From NCBI RefSeq assembly GCF_900156315.1, contig NZ_FTNI01000025.1, forward strand, positions 1 to 64,000: a stretch of 64,000 bases of DNA, in the 5' to 3' direction. The translations under genes were made by a program, and so were the position numbers. Origin of the DNA: Microbispora rosea (GTDB taxonomy: Bacteria; Actinomycetota; Actinomycetes; Streptosporangiales; Streptosporangiaceae). Below the pieces are notes generated by a model. It was not told the origin of the DNA. It saw only the letters and a program-made list of their open reading frames with translations, and did not search any database. Within the stretch, counting starts at the first letter, position 1, and every line of letters begins with the position of its first letter. Of this stretch, positions 1 to 7,878 are shown piece after piece.

Positions 1-515
1 ACCCGCGGCAGACGCGCCAGCTCCACCGCCAACGTCAGCAGACGTCCCGCACCGCCGACGCTCATCCCGGCGGCGGTACGCAGCCAGCTGCGGGTGGAGG
101 CATGCCCATGCTGCTTGGCCCGCCCAGCACCATGCACCCGACCCACCCGATCGGCCAGCGCGCACGTGATCCGATCCCGCGCGAACAGCAAATCCTCCGC
201 CTCAGCAAGGCAGACATCCGCATCCTCGGGAAGCGGCGCCAACGCCAACGCCTGCGCCGACTCACGCAACGACCCCACCAGCACCCACGACGACCGAGCA
301 CGGGGACGACCACCCGCATCGGCGGCATCCGCGCCGTCGCTCGTGTTCGCGCTCGTGTGCCGCGGCGGGTCGAGGTCGATGATCGGAAAGTGCTCGCGGG
401 CGGATGAGCCATCGGACGACCACAACGGCGAACCGGAGGTCAACCGGTCCCACCACTCACCGCCGACGTCATTCGAACGACGAGGGTAGTCGGGATCAGA
501 ATCGAACAGATCCAT
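1..515 (-). CDS. DUF222/HNH-endonuclease-type protein, N-terminal part (truncated by window edge)
   Basis: An open frame runs from ATG at 515 off the left edge with no stop (171 codons visible). A GAGGGGG Shine-Dalgarno lies 4 bases before the ATG. The visible residues have an acidic, disordered N-terminus, then a helical stretch with 'SWLRTAAGMSVGGAGRLL', the hallmark of the DUF222 domain that precedes a C-terminal HNH nuclease in many actinobacterial paralogues. The HNH part would lie outside the window, so nuclease activity is inferred from the family. These genes are multicopy in actinomycetes and their role is unknown. The 141 bases before the next gene are relatively AT-rich around 535-560 and probably hold its promoter. 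Confidence 0.72.
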   Translation of the reverse strand, partial: MDLFDSDPDYPRRSNDVGGEWWDRLTSGSPLWSSDGSSAREHFPIIDLDPPRHTSANTSDGADAADAGGRPRARSSWVLVGSLRESAQALALAPLPEDADVCLAEAEDLLFARDRITCALADRVGRVHGAGRAKQHGHASTRSWLRTAAGMSVGGAGRLLTLAVELARLPR

Positions 516-656
516 CGCACCCCCTCAATGAATTCGAAAGCTTGTATTAATTGTCACAGCTCACGATCGCCCCCGGCAACCGCCGGAGGCGAATAGTTGG
601 AGCAGCAGGTCAGCCCCGGTTCCACAGCAAAAGGGGTGGTGACGCCGGGGGACTGC

Positions 657-1286
657 TCAGAAAGCGGCGACGGCGCTTTCGACGGCGCACAAGGCCCGAT
701 CGAGCTGGGCGGCGCGGTCGGCGATCACGTCCTGCATGGGATCACCGGCGCGGATCCTGTCGATGTTGGTGACGTACACGGCGCGGTAGGCGGCGACGAC
801 CAGGGCGGCCGCGAGCCGCGGGGCCGGGTCGGCCGGCTCACTTCCGGCCGCCTCGGCGAACAGGCCGGCGAGCACACCCTCGAACTCCTCGACCAGTTCC
901 CTCGCCCGGGCCCTGAGCGCGGGCGAGTCCAGGATCACCTGCCAGAACACCTCGTATCCGGGCGCGATCCCGCCGAGCGGGTGACCTTCCCTGAGCATGT
1001 CGAGGAACAGCCGGCGCAGCGCGGCGAGAGGGCTCTCCCCCTCGGCGCGCTCCCGTACGGCGCGGGTGACCAGCTCGACAGCCTCGGGATAGCGGTCGAG
1101 GAACAGGTCCTCCTTGCGAGGGAAGTAGTTGAAGACGGTCTTGGTCGAGACTCCGGCCGCCTCGGCGACCTCGGCGACCGTGACGTTGTCGAACCCGCGC
1201 TGCATGAACAGGCTCGAGGCCACGTCAGAGATGAGCGAACGGGTCTGTCGCTTCTTCCGCTCCCGCAACCCCAAGCTCTCCGTCAC
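657..1286 (-). CDS. TetR/AcrR-family repressor
   Basis: A protein of about 209 aa with an N-terminal TetR helix-turn-helix (VTVAEVAEAAGVSTKTVFNYF, then KEDLF), preceded by the basic 'LRERKKRQTR' segment; the C-terminal ligand-binding domain is divergent. I chose GTG at 1286; the frame stays open to 1337, but that longer start would place the operator inside the gene. TTG at 1274 and GTG at 1295 are alternatives. It is divergent from a FAD monooxygenase and shares with it a perfect inverted repeat (1300-1338), so it very likely represses itself and the monooxygenase until a ligand, probably the enzyme's aromatic substrate, binds. Confidence 0.88.
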   Translation of the reverse strand: MTESLGLRERKKRQTRSLISDVASSLFMQRGFDNVTVAEVAEAAGVSTKTVFNYFPRKEDLFLDRYPEAVELVTRAVRERAEGESPLAALRRLFLDMLREGHPLGGIAPGYEVFWQVILDSPALRARARELVEEFEGVLAGLFAEAAGSEPADPAPRLAAALVVAAYRAVYVTNIDRIRAGDPMQDVIADRAAQLDRALCAVESAVAAF

Positions 1287-1299
1287 CCTCCTCACTCTA

Positions 1300-1338
1300 G
1301 TTGCTAAAAACTTATATCGACAGTAAGTTTTTAGCAAC
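1300..1338. promoter_or_regulatory. TetR operator: perfect 15-bp inverted repeat
   Basis: The left arm GTTGCTAAAAACTTA (1300-1314) and right arm TAAGTTTTTAGCAAC (1324-1338) are exact reverse complements around a 9-base spacer. The element is AT-rich in a GC-rich background and sits between the divergent TetR and monooxygenase genes, ending 20 bases before the monooxygenase ATG. It probably overlaps both promoters. Confidence 0.88.
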
Positions 1339-1358
1339 GGTAACTACGGGGAGGACAC

Positions 1359-2924
1359 ATGTCGTACGACGTCGTTGTGGCCGGCGGAGGGCCGGTCGGC
1401 CTGATGCTGGCCTGCGAGCTGCGGCTGGGCGGGGCGTCGGTCGTGGTGCTCGAACGACTGACCGAGATCGACCCGACGCTCAAGGCCGGCGCGCTCAACA
1501 CACCGAGTGTGGAGGCGCTCTACCGGCGGGGCCTGCTGCCCGAGCTCAAGGAGGTGCAGGCCCGGGCGATGGAGCTCGTGCAGGCCTTCATGCGCAAACA
1601 GGCCTCCACGGGAGGGCCGCGCCGGACTCCGCCGAGGTTCGCCGGCCATTTCGCCGGGATGATGCTGAGCGCCGATCTGCTGGACGCCGAAGACCCCGAC
1701 CTGTCCGGCCGGGGACCGATCACCGAGATCGGCCTGGTGCCCCAGCAGCAGCTCGAGCAGATCCTCGCCGTACGCGCGGCCGAGCTGGGAGTCGAGGTGC
1801 GGCGCGGCGTGGAGGTGACCGGCTTCGCCGACGACGGCGAGCAGGTCACGGTCACCACGACCGGCGGCCCGGTGCACGGCCGCTGGCTGGTGGGCTGCGA
1901 CGGCGGCAGGAGCACGGTGCGCAAGCTGGCCGGCTTCGAGTTCCCCGGGACGGACCCGGAGATCACCGCCTACCAGGCCGTAGCGGAGATGGAGGGCACC
2001 GAGCACCTCGGCGTGGGCTGGCAGGCCACTCCCACCGGGATCTACTCCCACGGGCCGGTGCCGGGGCGCATCCTCGTCGCGCGCTTCGACGGCGGCGCGC
2101 CCGGCAGGGCCGACAAGACCACGCCGGTGACGACGGAGGAACTGCAGGACGCGGTCAGGTATGTCACGGGCTCCGGCGTCGTCGTCAAGGAGATCACGTC
2201 GGTCACGCGGTTCACGGACAACGCGCGGCAGGCGACGACCTACCGGCTCGGCCGGGTGCTGCTGGCCGGCGACGCCGCCCACGTCCACTCGCCCTTCGGC
2301 GGCCAGGGGCTGAACCTGGGGCTGGGCGACGCCGTGAACCTGGGCTGGAAGCTCGCGGCGGTCGTACGCGGGCAGGCGCCGGAAGGGCTACTCGACACCT
2401 ACACGCGCGAGCGGCACCCCATCGGCGCCTGGGTGCTCGACTGGACACGCGCCCAGATCGCCCTGATGCGTCCCGATGCCCACGCGCGGGCGGCACGGGC
2501 GGTGGTCGCCGACCTGCTCGGGACGGTCACCGGCACCACCTACTTCGTGAAGAAGATCTCCGGCGTCTGGCAGCGGTACGACATGCCCGGTGACAGCGGG
2601 CACCCCCTGGTGGGGCGGAGCGCGCCGGACTACGAGTTCGAGGACGGCTCACGGCTCGCCGACCACCTCCACGACGGTCGCGGCCTGCTCGTCCGCCAGA
2701 GCGGATCCCGGCTCGACGGCGCGGCGGCGGACGGTCACGGCGACCGGGTCGGCACCCTCACGACGGCGATAGGCGAGCCGCACGCTCCCGGCGCGTTGCT
2801 CGTCCGCCCGGACGGCGTCGTCGCATGGGCGGAGGACCCGGACGCGGCCGATGCCGAGGGGCTCGCGAACGCGCTGGAGACCTGGTTCGGCGCCCCCGCG
2901 GACGTCCCCGCCACCCTCGGCTGA
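1359..2924 (+). CDS. FAD-dependent aromatic monooxygenase (PheA/TfdB, polyketide-hydroxylase type)
   Basis: A 521-aa class A flavoprotein monooxygenase that would hydroxylate an aromatic or polyketide-like substrate using NAD(P)H and O2. The Rossmann motif GGGPVG is at residues 9-14, and the second FAD motif GDAAH begins at about residue 304, followed by PFGGQGLNLGLGDAVNLGWK. The C-terminal 120 residues fit the thioredoxin-like cap of this family. GGGGAGG precedes the ATG by 4 bases. It is the only obvious target of the divergent TetR. The substrate cannot be read from sequence; detoxification of an aromatic compound is as likely as a tailoring role. Confidence 0.9.
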   Translation: MSYDVVVAGGGPVGLMLACELRLGGASVVVLERLTEIDPTLKAGALNTPSVEALYRRGLLPELKEVQARAMELVQAFMRKQASTGGPRRTPPRFAGHFAGMMLSADLLDAEDPDLSGRGPITEIGLVPQQQLEQILAVRAAELGVEVRRGVEVTGFADDGEQVTVTTTGGPVHGRWLVGCDGGRSTVRKLAGFEFPGTDPEITAYQAVAEMEGTEHLGVGWQATPTGIYSHGPVPGRILVARFDGGAPGRADKTTPVTTEELQDAVRYVTGSGVVVKEITSVTRFTDNARQATTYRLGRVLLAGDAAHVHSPFGGQGLNLGLGDAVNLGWKLAAVVRGQAPEGLLDTYTRERHPIGAWVLDWTRAQIALMRPDAHARAARAVVADLLGTVTGTTYFVKKISGVWQRYDMPGDSGHPLVGRSAPDYEFEDGSRLADHLHDGRGLLVRQSGSRLDGAAADGHGDRVGTLTTAIGEPHAPGALLVRPDGVVAWAEDPDAADAEGLANALETWFGAPADVPATLG

Positions 2925-3106
2925 ACCGTTCGGCGGACTCCATGGATCTTTGGCCAAATCTTTACCCTGGCCGCCTGCTGCACGGTGCCTGAATCAACGC
3001 TCTGACCTGCGATTTAACATGCGAGCACACCCCTTAACCCGTACCCCGCCAAGATGTCTCGTGTCATTTGGTATCAGTCGTGGTCAGCAGCCCCCATCAT
3101 GTGCTC

Positions 3107-3763
3107 ATGCCCGCTTTTGTCACCCTGTCCGGGCGCTCCGTGCGCCTGGAACCGCTCAGCCTCGCGGCGCTCGACGACCTCGTCGCCGCGGCGAGTGAAG
3201 ACCGTTCGACATACGCCTTCACTCGCGTTCCCGCCAGCCGGGATGAGATGGCTTCCTATGTGGAGGCCGCCATGGCTGAGCAGGCGGAGGGCCGCACGAT
3301 GCCCTTCGCCATCCGGTGGCTGCACACCGACCGCGTGGTCGGTGCCACCCGTCTGATGAACCTGGAGTACTGGCAGGGCCCGATGCCCTGGCCGCCGGGG
3401 ACCAAGGGCGCGGTGGGCGAGGTCCCGTCCGTCGCGGACATCGGGTACACCTGGCTCGCCGCGTCGGCCCAGGGCACCGGTGTCAACCGGGAGAGCAAGT
3501 ACCTGTTGCTCTCTCTGGCCTTCGAGACCTGGCAGGTTCACCGGATCACCCTCAAGGCAGACGTACGCAACACCCGATCCCGGGTCGCCATCGAGGCCCT
3601 CGGCGCACACCTCGACGGTGTGCGACGAGCGGACAGCCGAGGCGCCGACGACACGGTCCGAGATACCGCCTACTACTCGATCCTGAGTCCTGAGTGGCCC
3701 GCCGTACGCGACCGCCTGCGGGTGCGGCTGGGCCTCCTGGAAACGGCATCGGAAGCAGCGTGA
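3107..3763 (+). CDS. GNAT-family N-acetyltransferase (RimJ/RimL-like)
   Basis: About 218 aa. The N-terminus 'VTLSGRSVRLEPLS' and the core strand/helix order (DIGYTWLAASAQGTGVNRESKYLLL, then VHRITLKADVRNTRSRVAIEALGA) match RimJ/RimL-type acetyltransferases, which use acetyl-CoA to acetylate small molecules or protein N-termini. The canonical R/Q-x-x-G-x-G/A loop appears as 'AQGTGVN'. I chose ATG at 3107 over an in-frame TTG at 3068; neither has a strong Shine-Dalgarno. It stands alone, with a strong terminator directly downstream. Confidence 0.82.
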   Translation: MPAFVTLSGRSVRLEPLSLAALDDLVAAASEDRSTYAFTRVPASRDEMASYVEAAMAEQAEGRTMPFAIRWLHTDRVVGATRLMNLEYWQGPMPWPPGTKGAVGEVPSVADIGYTWLAASAQGTGVNRESKYLLLSLAFETWQVHRITLKADVRNTRSRVAIEALGAHLDGVRRADSRGADDTVRDTAYYSILSPEWPAVRDRLRVRLGLLETASEAA

Positions 3764-3780
3764 TCAGCCCATAGAAAAGA

Positions 3781-3808
3781 GCGGCCCGTCCCGGAAGGGA
3801 CGGGCCGC
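3781..3808. terminator. Intrinsic hairpin between convergent genes
   Basis: Perfect 12-bp stem GCGGCCCGTCCC / GGGACGGGCCGC with loop GGAA and no U-tract, typical of actinobacterial I-shaped terminators. It lies 17 bases after the GNAT stop and 31 bases before the stop of the convergent secreted-protein gene, so it can serve both strands. Confidence 0.88.
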
Positions 3809-3839
3809 GTCATGCGGGGGTGCCGACGGGGGACGGTCG

Positions 3840-4379
3840 TCAGGCGTCGTAGCCGAAGTCCTCGTCGTAGGCGTTGTAGATGTCGCGCCAGTAGCCGCAC
3901 TTGACGGGCTGGTTGCTGTACAGACCGATCTGGCAGACCTTCGCCTGGACCTGGGCGACGTCGTAGCGCCAGAAGTTGATCGGCTTGTAGCCGCCGGCGC
4001 CGCAGTACTTGTACGACTTGTAGCTGGAGGACCAGTCGTCCTCGTCGTCGTCCCAGGACGACACGCGGAACTTGATGTACGCGCACTTGCCGCCGTGGTT
4101 GTAGGTGCGGTTGTCGTTGTCGTAGAGCTTGCCGGTGATGTGGACCCGGTTCGACTCCTCGTCGTCGTAGTTCACGTCGACGTAGCCCTTGGCCTTGGCG
4201 AGGTGGTTGGACGACCAGTAGGTGCCCCACCAGCCGTCGTAGTCCCAGTCGTTGTGGTGCGGCGCGGAGGCGGAGGAGGCGGAGGCGGGGGCGGCGTTGG
4301 CCGCGGTCGCGAGGGCCGGCAGCCCGAGGGCGGCGACGGCGGTGGCGGCGGCGAGACCGAGGGTGATGGAGCGTCGCAT
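3840..4379 (-). CDS. Secreted protein of unknown function with four cysteines
   Basis: A 179-aa protein with a clear Sec signal peptide: MRR, then a hydrophobic alanine-rich core, cleaved after about residue 28 at ANA-AP. The mature part of about 150 aa is rich in Asp, Tyr, Trp and Ser, has an acidic DDDEDD stretch, and carries four cysteines near its C-terminal half, enough for two disulfides. No catalytic motif is recognisable. AGGAGAA precedes the ATG by 5 bases. Upstream lie two SARP-like direct repeats (4458-4507), placed where an activator of this gene would bind, so it may be controlled by the divergent SARP regulator. Confidence 0.8.
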   Translation of the reverse strand: MRRSITLGLAAATAVAALGLPALATAANAAPASASSASAPHHNDWDYDGWWGTYWSSNHLAKAKGYVDVNYDDEESNRVHITGKLYDNDNRTYNHGGKCAYIKFRVSSWDDDEDDWSSSYKSYKYCGAGGYKPINFWRYDVAQVQAKVCQIGLYSNQPVKCGYWRDIYNAYDEDFGYDA

Positions 4380-4457
4380 TTCGGTTCTCCTGTTCGAGGA
4401 CGATCCCCCGATGCGGGGTGCTGTCGGGGTTGCACCTCAGTGATAGGCCCGCCCGCC

Positions 4458-4507
4458 TGCAACCCGCTTTCAGCGCTGTCGCCGTGGTTTGCAGGCCACT
4501 TTCAAGC
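4458..4507. promoter_or_regulatory. Paired direct repeats, candidate SARP binding site
   Basis: Two copies of TGCAnnCCnCTTTCA start at 4458 and 4490, a 32-bp period or about three helical turns. Twelve of the 15 positions are identical. SARP regulators bind direct repeats on one face of the helix just upstream of a -10 element. Read on the minus strand, the repeats end 12 bases before a possible -10 (TATCAC, 4445-4440) of the secreted-protein gene. The divergent SARP gene starts at 4606. Confidence 0.6.
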
Positions 4508-4605
4508 ACCTGAACACACACTGAACCGGCGCGGTCACTCCTACTGCTGCCGCGTGACACGATCTATCATTTGGTCGGAAATCTTGCCAATGGGAGACAG
4601 GTCAC

Positions 4606-7600
4606 ATGCCTGATCACGCCGCCGCGGACGGCCTGCGCTTCGCCGTGCTGGGACCCGTCCTTGCTTGGCGTGACGGCGTCGAGCTCGACCTCGGCACACC
4701 GTTGCAACGCTCCATTCTCGCGATGCTCCTGCTCAGGGAGGGGCACGCGGTCACGCCCGACGAGATGATCGACGGCGTGTGGGGCGAGGACGCGCCCCCG
4801 CGCGCGCTCGGCGCGCTGCGCACCTACGTCTCCCGCCTGCGCACCGTCCTGGAGCCGGACCGTTCCCCGAGGACCCCGCCGCGGCTGCTGACCTCCGTTG
4901 GCCGGGGATACGCGCTGCGACTCGGCCCCGATCAATCCGGCGCCGTTCAATCCGGCGCCGCCCGCTTCGACCTCGCCGTCTTCGAGCGCGAGTGCGCCGC
5001 CGCCGAGTCCGACCGCCGTAAGGGCCGGGCCGACGAGGCCGCCCGGCGGCTGCGCGGGGCCCTGCGCCTGTGGTCGGGCGAGCCGCTGACCGGCGCGGTC
5101 GGCCCGTTCGCCGAGCACCAGCGCGACCGGCTGGCCGAGCGCCGGATGAGCGCGGTCGAGACGCTCATGGAGCTCGACCTGGAGCTGGGCCGGCACGCGG
5201 AGATCGTCTCCGAACTGGTCGCGCTCGCCGCGGAGCACCCGCTGCGCGAACGGTTACGCGCCCAGCTCATGCTGGCCTACTACCGCTGCGGCAGGCAGGC
5301 CGAGGCGCTGTCGGTCTTCACCGAGACCCGCCATGCGCTCGTCGAGGAGCTCGGCATCGAGCCCGGTGCCGATCTGGCACTCCTGCACCGGCGGATCCTC
5401 GCCGCCGACCCCTCCCTCGCCCCCACACCCCCTCCCGTACGGCTCTCGCCGCAGGATGTCCACGATGACGCCTCGGCGACCGAGACCGGCCCGGCGATCG
5501 AGATGCCGCGGCCGGCCCAGCTCCCGGCGGCCGTGCCCGACTTCACCGGCCGTACCGGCCTGGTGCGGAGGCTGCTCGCGCTGCTGCGCGGCGAAGGGGC
5601 GAGAGAGGGCGTGCCGATCGCGGCGATGTCGGGCATCGGCGGCGTGGGCAAGACGACCCTGGCCGTCCATGTGGCCCACCTCGCCGACGACCTGTTCCCC
5701 GACGGCCAGCTCTACGCCGACCTGCGGGGATACGGCGCCGAGCCGACCGCGCCCGAGACCGCGCTGGTCGCGTTCCTGCGCGCCCTCGGCATCCCGATGG
5801 ACGTGATACCGGACGGCCTGGCCGAGCGCTCCGCGCTGTTCCGTTCGCTGCTCGCCGACCGCAGGATGCTGGTGCTGCTCGACAACGCCCGCGACGCCGA
5901 GCAGGTCGAGCACCTGCTGCCCGGCTCGGCCGGCTGCGCCGCGATCATCACCAGCCGGGGCAAACTGGCCGACCTGCCCGCGGCCCGGCTCGTCGACCTC
6001 GACGTGATGGAGCCCGAGGAGGCGCTGTCGCTGCTCGCGGCGGTCGCGGGACCCGAGAGGGTGGCGGCGGAACGGGCCGCCGCCATGGACGTGGTCGCCG
6101 CCTGCGGTTTCCTGCCGCTGGCCGTGCGGATCGTCGCGGCCAGGCTCGCCTCCCGGCCGTCGTGGACGGTCGCCTCGCTCGTCCCCCGGCTCGCCGACGA
6201 GCGCCGCCGCCTGGACGAGATGAAGATCGGCAACCTGGCGGTCTCGGCCACGTTCGCCCTCGGGTACGGCCAGCTCGACGCCCGGCAGGCGCGGGCGTTC
6301 CGGCTGCTGTCGCTGCCGTCGGGCTCGGGCATCTCGGTCTTCGCGGCGGCGGCCGTGCTCGACCTCACCCCGGCCGCGGCCGAGGACGTCATCGAGTCGC
6401 TGGTCGACGCCAGCCTGCTGGAGGCGCCCGCGCCGGGCCGCTACCGCTTCCACGACCTGCTCAAGCTGTTCGCCCGGCGGCAGGCGGAGGACGCCGAGGA
6501 GCCCGCGGCCCGCGCGCTCGCCCTGCGGCGGCTGCTCGGCTTCTACCTGGCGTCGGCCGGCGCGGCCCACCGGCTGGCGTACGAGGGCAGCGCGATCGCC
6601 GACAACCTCACCGACATGGGCGTGCGCGGCCATTCCTTCTCCTCCGCCGACGAGGCCGTGGCCTGGCTGTCGGCGGAGGCCGAGGACATGTTCGGAGCGG
6701 TCGCCCAAACGGCCGGGGCCCAGGACGTGCCGGGCGGAGACCTGCTGGCGGCGGCCGACCTGCTGCTGGCGATGGAGCCGCTGCTGGAGTCGGGCACCAA
6801 CCAGCGGGACTTCGAGCAGCGCACCTCGGCCCTGCTGACGGCGACGCGCGGGGCCGGTGAGCGGCGCGGCGAGGTGCGCTGCCGCTACGTGCTGGGCCGG
6901 GTGCTGTTCGGCGCGAACCGGCTGGCCGAGGCAGAGTCCCATTTCCTCGCCGCGCGGACGCTGGGCGAGGAGACCGGCGACCACATCGTCCTGGGCGAGA
7001 CGTGCAACGCGCTGGCGGTCGTCGCCGGCCGGCGACGCCGCCACACCGAGGCGCTCGAATGGTTCGACCGGGCGACCGCGGTCCACCGGGAGACGGGCAA
7101 CCCCGCGGGCGAGGCGCTCGCGTCGTGCTACTCCGCCCGCGACCACCTGGGCCTCGGGCGGCCGGACGACGCCATCGCCGCGGCCGAGCGCGGGCTGGCG
7201 GTCTTCTCCGAGATCGGCAGCGGCGCGGGGATGGCCCGCGCCCGCTACCACCTCGGCAACGTGCTGTCCTATGTCGGGCGGCTCAACGAGGCCGTCGTCC
7301 ACCACGCCGAGTGCCTGGCCTTCTTCCGCGCGAGCAACCAGCGGGTCTGGGAGCAGCGGGTCTGCTACCGGCTCGCCGCCACCTTCATCGCCGCCGGGCG
7401 GTACGCAGAGGCGGCCAGGCACGCCGAGCAGGCGCTGACCGTGAGCCGCGAGATCACCCACCCGTACGGCGAGGCGCAGTCACTGGCCGCCCTCGGCAAG
7501 GCCCTCGCGAGCCTCGGGGAGACCGGCCGGGGCAGGCAGGCCCTGGTCAAGGCCCTCGACATCTTCACCCGGCTCGGCTCGCCCGAGGCCGACGACATCC

Positions 7601-7632
7601 GCGCCCTCCTGCGCGAACAGGTCGAGACGTAA
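4606..7632 (+). CDS. SARP-type transcriptional regulator with NB-ARC ATPase and TPR domains (AfsR-like)
   Basis: 1008 aa in the AfsR architecture: OmpR-like winged-helix DNA-binding domain (about 10-110), bacterial transcriptional activation domain (about 120-270), NB-ARC/STAND ATPase with Walker A GIGGVGKTT (K349) and 'MLVLLDNA' Walker B region, and C-terminal TPRs (about 680-1005). Proteins of this type activate secondary-metabolite or developmental genes in response to nucleotide state and protein partners. No biosynthetic cluster adjoins it; the nearest candidate target is the divergent secreted-protein gene with SARP-like repeats. A GGGAGA Shine-Dalgarno precedes the ATG. Confidence 0.93.
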   Translation: MPDHAAADGLRFAVLGPVLAWRDGVELDLGTPLQRSILAMLLLREGHAVTPDEMIDGVWGEDAPPRALGALRTYVSRLRTVLEPDRSPRTPPRLLTSVGRGYALRLGPDQSGAVQSGAARFDLAVFERECAAAESDRRKGRADEAARRLRGALRLWSGEPLTGAVGPFAEHQRDRLAERRMSAVETLMELDLELGRHAEIVSELVALAAEHPLRERLRAQLMLAYYRCGRQAEALSVFTETRHALVEELGIEPGADLALLHRRILAADPSLAPTPPPVRLSPQDVHDDASATETGPAIEMPRPAQLPAAVPDFTGRTGLVRRLLALLRGEGAREGVPIAAMSGIGGVGKTTLAVHVAHLADDLFPDGQLYADLRGYGAEPTAPETALVAFLRALGIPMDVIPDGLAERSALFRSLLADRRMLVLLDNARDAEQVEHLLPGSAGCAAIITSRGKLADLPAARLVDLDVMEPEEALSLLAAVAGPERVAAERAAAMDVVAACGFLPLAVRIVAARLASRPSWTVASLVPRLADERRRLDEMKIGNLAVSATFALGYGQLDARQARAFRLLSLPSGSGISVFAAAAVLDLTPAAAEDVIESLVDASLLEAPAPGRYRFHDLLKLFARRQAEDAEEPAARALALRRLLGFYLASAGAAHRLAYEGSAIADNLTDMGVRGHSFSSADEAVAWLSAEAEDMFGAVAQTAGAQDVPGGDLLAAADLLLAMEPLLESGTNQRDFEQRTSALLTATRGAGERRGEVRCRYVLGRVLFGANRLAEAESHFLAARTLGEETGDHIVLGETCNALAVVAGRRRRHTEALEWFDRATAVHRETGNPAGEALASCYSARDHLGLGRPDDAIAAAERGLAVFSEIGSGAGMARARYHLGNVLSYVGRLNEAVVHHAECLAFFRASNQRVWEQRVCYRLAATFIAAGRYAEAARHAEQALTVSREITHPYGEAQSLAALGKALASLGETGRGRQALVKALDIFTRLGSPEADDIRALLREQVET

Positions 7633-7878
7633 GTCCTCGTCGAGCCGGCTCATGCGGACGTGGTTGATCACACCGAACACCCATCTTCGCGTGCGGGAGG
7701 CTGGACGCCCGGCCGGCCGCCGGTCGTCACTGGGACGCGCAGGGGGCCCGGATCCTTACCGGTGCGCCCCGTGACGACTCGCCGCCTCACGTCGGCGACC
7801 GGCCGGGCTTCGTGCGCGGACTCCGACCCCCCCGAAGCCCGCCCAGGACCACTGTCGGCCCGGCCGTTCAAACTCCGA

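Noticed and set aside
5254-7461. 735-codon open frame antisense to the SARP gene
   Set aside because: High GC makes long antisense frames common. The sense frame has full domain structure, and the antisense one is low-complexity Arg/Gly/Val/His with no recognisable motif.
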